64,000 nt of DNA from Anaerolineae bacterium (GTDB taxonomy: Bacteria; Chloroflexota; Anaerolineae; Promineifilales; Promineifilaceae). Below the pieces are notes generated by a model. It was not told the origin of the DNA, ran no database searches, and was given only the letters and a program-made list of their open reading frames with translations. The stretch is taken from positions 186,001 through 250,000 of the forward strand of contig JAMLHW010000004.1 in assembly GCA_023954475.1 (NCBI GenBank). Direction: 5' to 3'. Shown piece after piece: positions 62,511-64,000 of the stretch; position 1 is the stretch's first letter, and each line of letters begins with the position of its first letter. A program made the translations under genes and the position numbers.

Positions 62511-63155
62511 TCAGGTTTCGTTGCCAACTGCTGCAACGATATCTTGCGCCGCATCGATCTCGTCCTGAATGATCGTGTGGCCCATGCCCGGATAAATGCG
62601 TTCGGTGACGTTTGCCCCCATGCGCGTCAGCGTGGCGGTCGTTTCGTGGACGCGCTCGACGGGAATGTGGAAATCGACGTCGCTACAGCCGATGAAAACC
62701 GGCATGCCGGTCAGTGATCCGGTGTAATCGCGTGGCGTACCCGGTAGCCCAATCAGACCACCGCTGAAGACGAGCAGACCACCGTAACGTCGCGGATGAC
62801 GTGCGACGTACTCCGCACTGAGACAGGCTCCCTGCGAAAAACCGCCGATGATGATGTTTTCGGCCGAAATGCCCGCCTCCTCCACCTGTTCAACCAGATC
62901 AGCTATCGCCTGAATCCCCGACGAAATTCCCGGCTCGTTATTGGCCATCGGCGCGAGAAAACTATACGGATACCACGTATTGTTTGCGGCTTGTGGCGCC
63001 AGATACGCCATTGCGGGATGCGGCAGCGCCCGCGCCAAATCGAGGATACTGGTTGCTGTCGCCCCGCGTCCGTGTACCAGAATCATCACCGCATCAGCAG
63101 CATCGAGCGGCTTGCCTGCTGCAAACACAGACTGATTTTGATGTGGTCCGCTCAT
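62511..63155 (-). CDS. Phospholipase/carboxylesterase family hydrolase (MhqD-like)
   Basis: A protein of 214 residues, cytosolic alpha/beta-hydrolase: 'AVMILVHGRGATATSILDLA', the nucleophile in 'IIIGGFSQGACLSAEYVARH', the Asp region 'MPVFIGCSDVDFHIPVERVH' and the His in 'YPGMGHTIIQDE'. It overlaps the ring-cleaving dioxygenase gene by 4 nt. In Bacillus, mhqD and mhqO form part of an operon for quinone resistance, and this pairing looks similar. A possible hairpin lies past its 3' end (caatgggaa/tcccattct, about 62453-62501). Confidence 0.88.
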   Translation of the reverse strand: MSGPHQNQSVFAAGKPLDAADAVMILVHGRGATATSILDLARALPHPAMAYLAPQAANNTWYPYSFLAPMANNEPGISSGIQAIADLVEQVEEAGISAENIIIGGFSQGACLSAEYVARHPRRYGGLLVFSGGLIGLPGTPRDYTGSLTGMPVFIGCSDVDFHIPVERVHETTATLTRMGANVTERIYPGMGHTIIQDEIDAAQDIVAAVGNET

Positions 63156-64000
63156 GATTGTGCCGCCAATGCCGGATGATTAAACTTTGGCACAGCGTTC
63201 TCAATCGTCTCGCGGTGCTGCTCCAGCCACGGCGGCAGGCGCAGCGTCGTTCCCAACGTTTCAACCGGCTCATCATAGAGAAAACCGGGCGCATCAGTTG
63301 CGATTTCAAACAACACACCGTTCGGCTCGCGAAAGTAGATCGAGTGGAAATATTGCCGGTCCTTGACATCGGTGACGTGATAGCCGGCAAGGCGTAGTTG
63401 GCTCTGATACTCAGCTTGCTCGGTGTCATCGACGGTGCGGAAGGCAATGTGATGGACGGATCCGGCACCCTGGCTACCACGCGGCTGGCCGGGGCGTTCG
63501 AGTAGATCGATGTAGACACCAATGTCGTTGGATGCGCCTTTGTAACGATAGCGATTGCCTTCCTGCCCGACAAAGGTGTAGTTGAATTGGCCGAGTAGAA
63601 TAGCGGCGGTGTGTTCGGCCGAATCGACCCAGAGCGTGGCGCTGTGAAAGCCGCGAAGTTCGTGTTCAGCAGGAATAGGGCTGCCACGCCACGGCTGAAT
63701 CGTTGCCGGTTCGTCGCTGACAATCAGTTCCAACGCCATGCCGTCAGGATCACGGAACGGGATCACTTCCTGCCCAAAGCGCATATGTCTTGTACCAATC
63801 GTCACGCCGTTTTCAGTCAGTCGGTGGCGCCAGTAATCGGCCGAATTCGGCCGAATGGTGTATCCTGTCGCCGCCACTTCGCCGTTGCCCGGCGTGCCGC
63901 GGCGTGCGTGCGGCCACGGAAAAAACGTCATAACTGTGCCCGGCGTGCCGATTTCATCGGCAAAGTAGAAATGATACGTGCCGGGATCGTCGAAGTTGAT
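63152..64000 (-). CDS. Ring-cleaving dioxygenase, MhqO/PcpA-like (5' truncated)
   Basis: The frame is open to the window end and continues beyond an internal Met at 63931; the upstream part reads 'INFDDPGTYHFYFADEIGTP', a typical vicinal-oxygen-chelate dioxygenase sequence. About 283 residues are visible. It has two VOC modules with 'FFPWPHARRG', 'IPFRDPDGMALELIV', 'FHSATLWVD', 'HHIAFRT' and 'YFREPNGVLFEIATD'; His and Glu here are the usual metal ligands. It would cleave hydroquinone-like rings. It is co-transcribed with the MhqD-like hydrolase. A doubled TCGGCCGA palindrome lies inside it at 63837-63854. Confidence 0.9.
   Translation of the reverse strand: MNFDDPGTYHFYFADEIGTPGTVMTFFPWPHARRGTPGNGEVAATGYTIRPNSADYWRHRLTENGVTIGTRHMRFGQEVIPFRDPDGMALELIVSDEPATIQPWRGSPIPAEHELRGFHSATLWVDSAEHTAAILLGQFNYTFVGQEGNRYRYKGASNDIGVYIDLLERPGQPRGSQGAGSVHHIAFRTVDDTEQAEYQSQLRLAGYHVTDVKDRQYFHSIYFREPNGVLFEIATDAPGFLYDEPVETLGTTLRLPPWLEQHRETIENAVPKFNHPALAAQS

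Larger units (their letters stand above)
937..63854. repeat. Highly iterated palindrome TCGGCCGA (dispersed, about 96 copies)
   Basis: Counted by eye, TCGGCCGA occurs about 96 times in the window, mostly with a T or A before and its complement after. Example positions: 937, 13355, 13397, 14048, 14273, 14498, 14590, 19578, 22974 and 63837. Base composition predicts one or two copies. It is present in coding and intergenic DNA and in core genes (smc, tyrS, holB) as well as accessory ones. The site contains CGGCCG; versions flanked by other bases are much rarer. Confidence 0.92.

Overview
The window looks like a piece of a Chloroflexota chromosome, most probably of the Anaerolineae/Caldilineae type. 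This is inferred from gene content and sequence style: moderately high GC, secreted proteins with Pro/Thr linkers and an 'LYLPYVV'-type tail, fibronectin modules with the 'NAGFNVYRS' signature, a phenylacetyl-CoA epoxidase cluster, and RAYT/REP repeats. No 16S or other phylogenetic marker is present. Both ends cut a gene: a type ISP-like DNA methyltransferase at base 1 and a ring-cleaving dioxygenase at base 64000.

Layout. 1-3.1 kb: C-terminal part of a type ISP restriction-modification protein, then a REP-associated tyrosine transposase (RAYT) flanked by GTAG-type hairpin repeats, with a tandem array of about 100 bp units downstream. 3.1-9.4 kb: a sugar-nucleotide-type epimerase, a GH3 glycosidase, a PaaJ/PcaF-type thiolase, DNA polymerase III delta' and a hypothetical protein. 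9.4-14.6 kb: a secreted M14 carboxypeptidase and a sugar ABC importer (two permeases, one binding lipoprotein, no ATPase). 14.6-26.4 kb: three tandem paralogous secreted proteins of 672, 1968 and 968 residues. The first two also share a near-identical promoter and a long diverged leader. 26.4-35.1 kb: housekeeping genes (CnoX-like thioredoxin, ScpA, SMC, RlmI-type methyltransferase, OsmC, ECF sigma with a membrane anti-sigma). 35.3-45.7 kb: an alpha-oxoamine synthase, an aldehyde dehydrogenase, a methyltransferase and a phenylacetate-catabolism cluster (paaG, EthD, paaH, a degenerate paaH paralogue, paaA, paaB, paaC, paaD). No PaaE reductase, PaaK ligase or PaaZ was found. 45.7-46.2 kb: three tRNA genes. 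46.2-51.2 kb: an orphan eCIS-effector-like protein and a three-gene envelope/polysaccharide operon. 51.5-57.6 kb: a response regulator, TyrRS with an attenuator-like leader, a GT39-type glycosyltransferase and an ABC-2 permease. 57.6-64 kb: a Kef-type antiporter, a lipoprotein esterase, a bactofilin-like membrane protein and an MhqD/MhqO-like hydrolase-dioxygenase pair.

The strongest signal that gene annotation does not explain is the octamer palindrome TCGGCCGA, mostly seen as TTCGGCCGAA or ATCGGCCGAT. By eye it occurs about 96 times in 64 kb, roughly once per 670 bp; base composition predicts one or two. It lies in genes and spacers alike, and in coding regions mostly reads Ser-Ala-Glu or Ser-Ala-Asp. 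It behaves like the HIP1 octamer of cyanobacteria but with a different sequence. The motif is missing from a 3.4 kb stretch of the large secreted protein, which suggests that stretch has a different or more recent history.

A second theme is the GTAG-type REP family. It has its own RAYT, forms hairpins on both sides of the transposase, supplies the TAG stop codon of three genes, and probably has a palindrome inserted in frame in the methyltransferase gene. All counts and coordinates were read by eye. Family assignments are from motif recognition without database searches.
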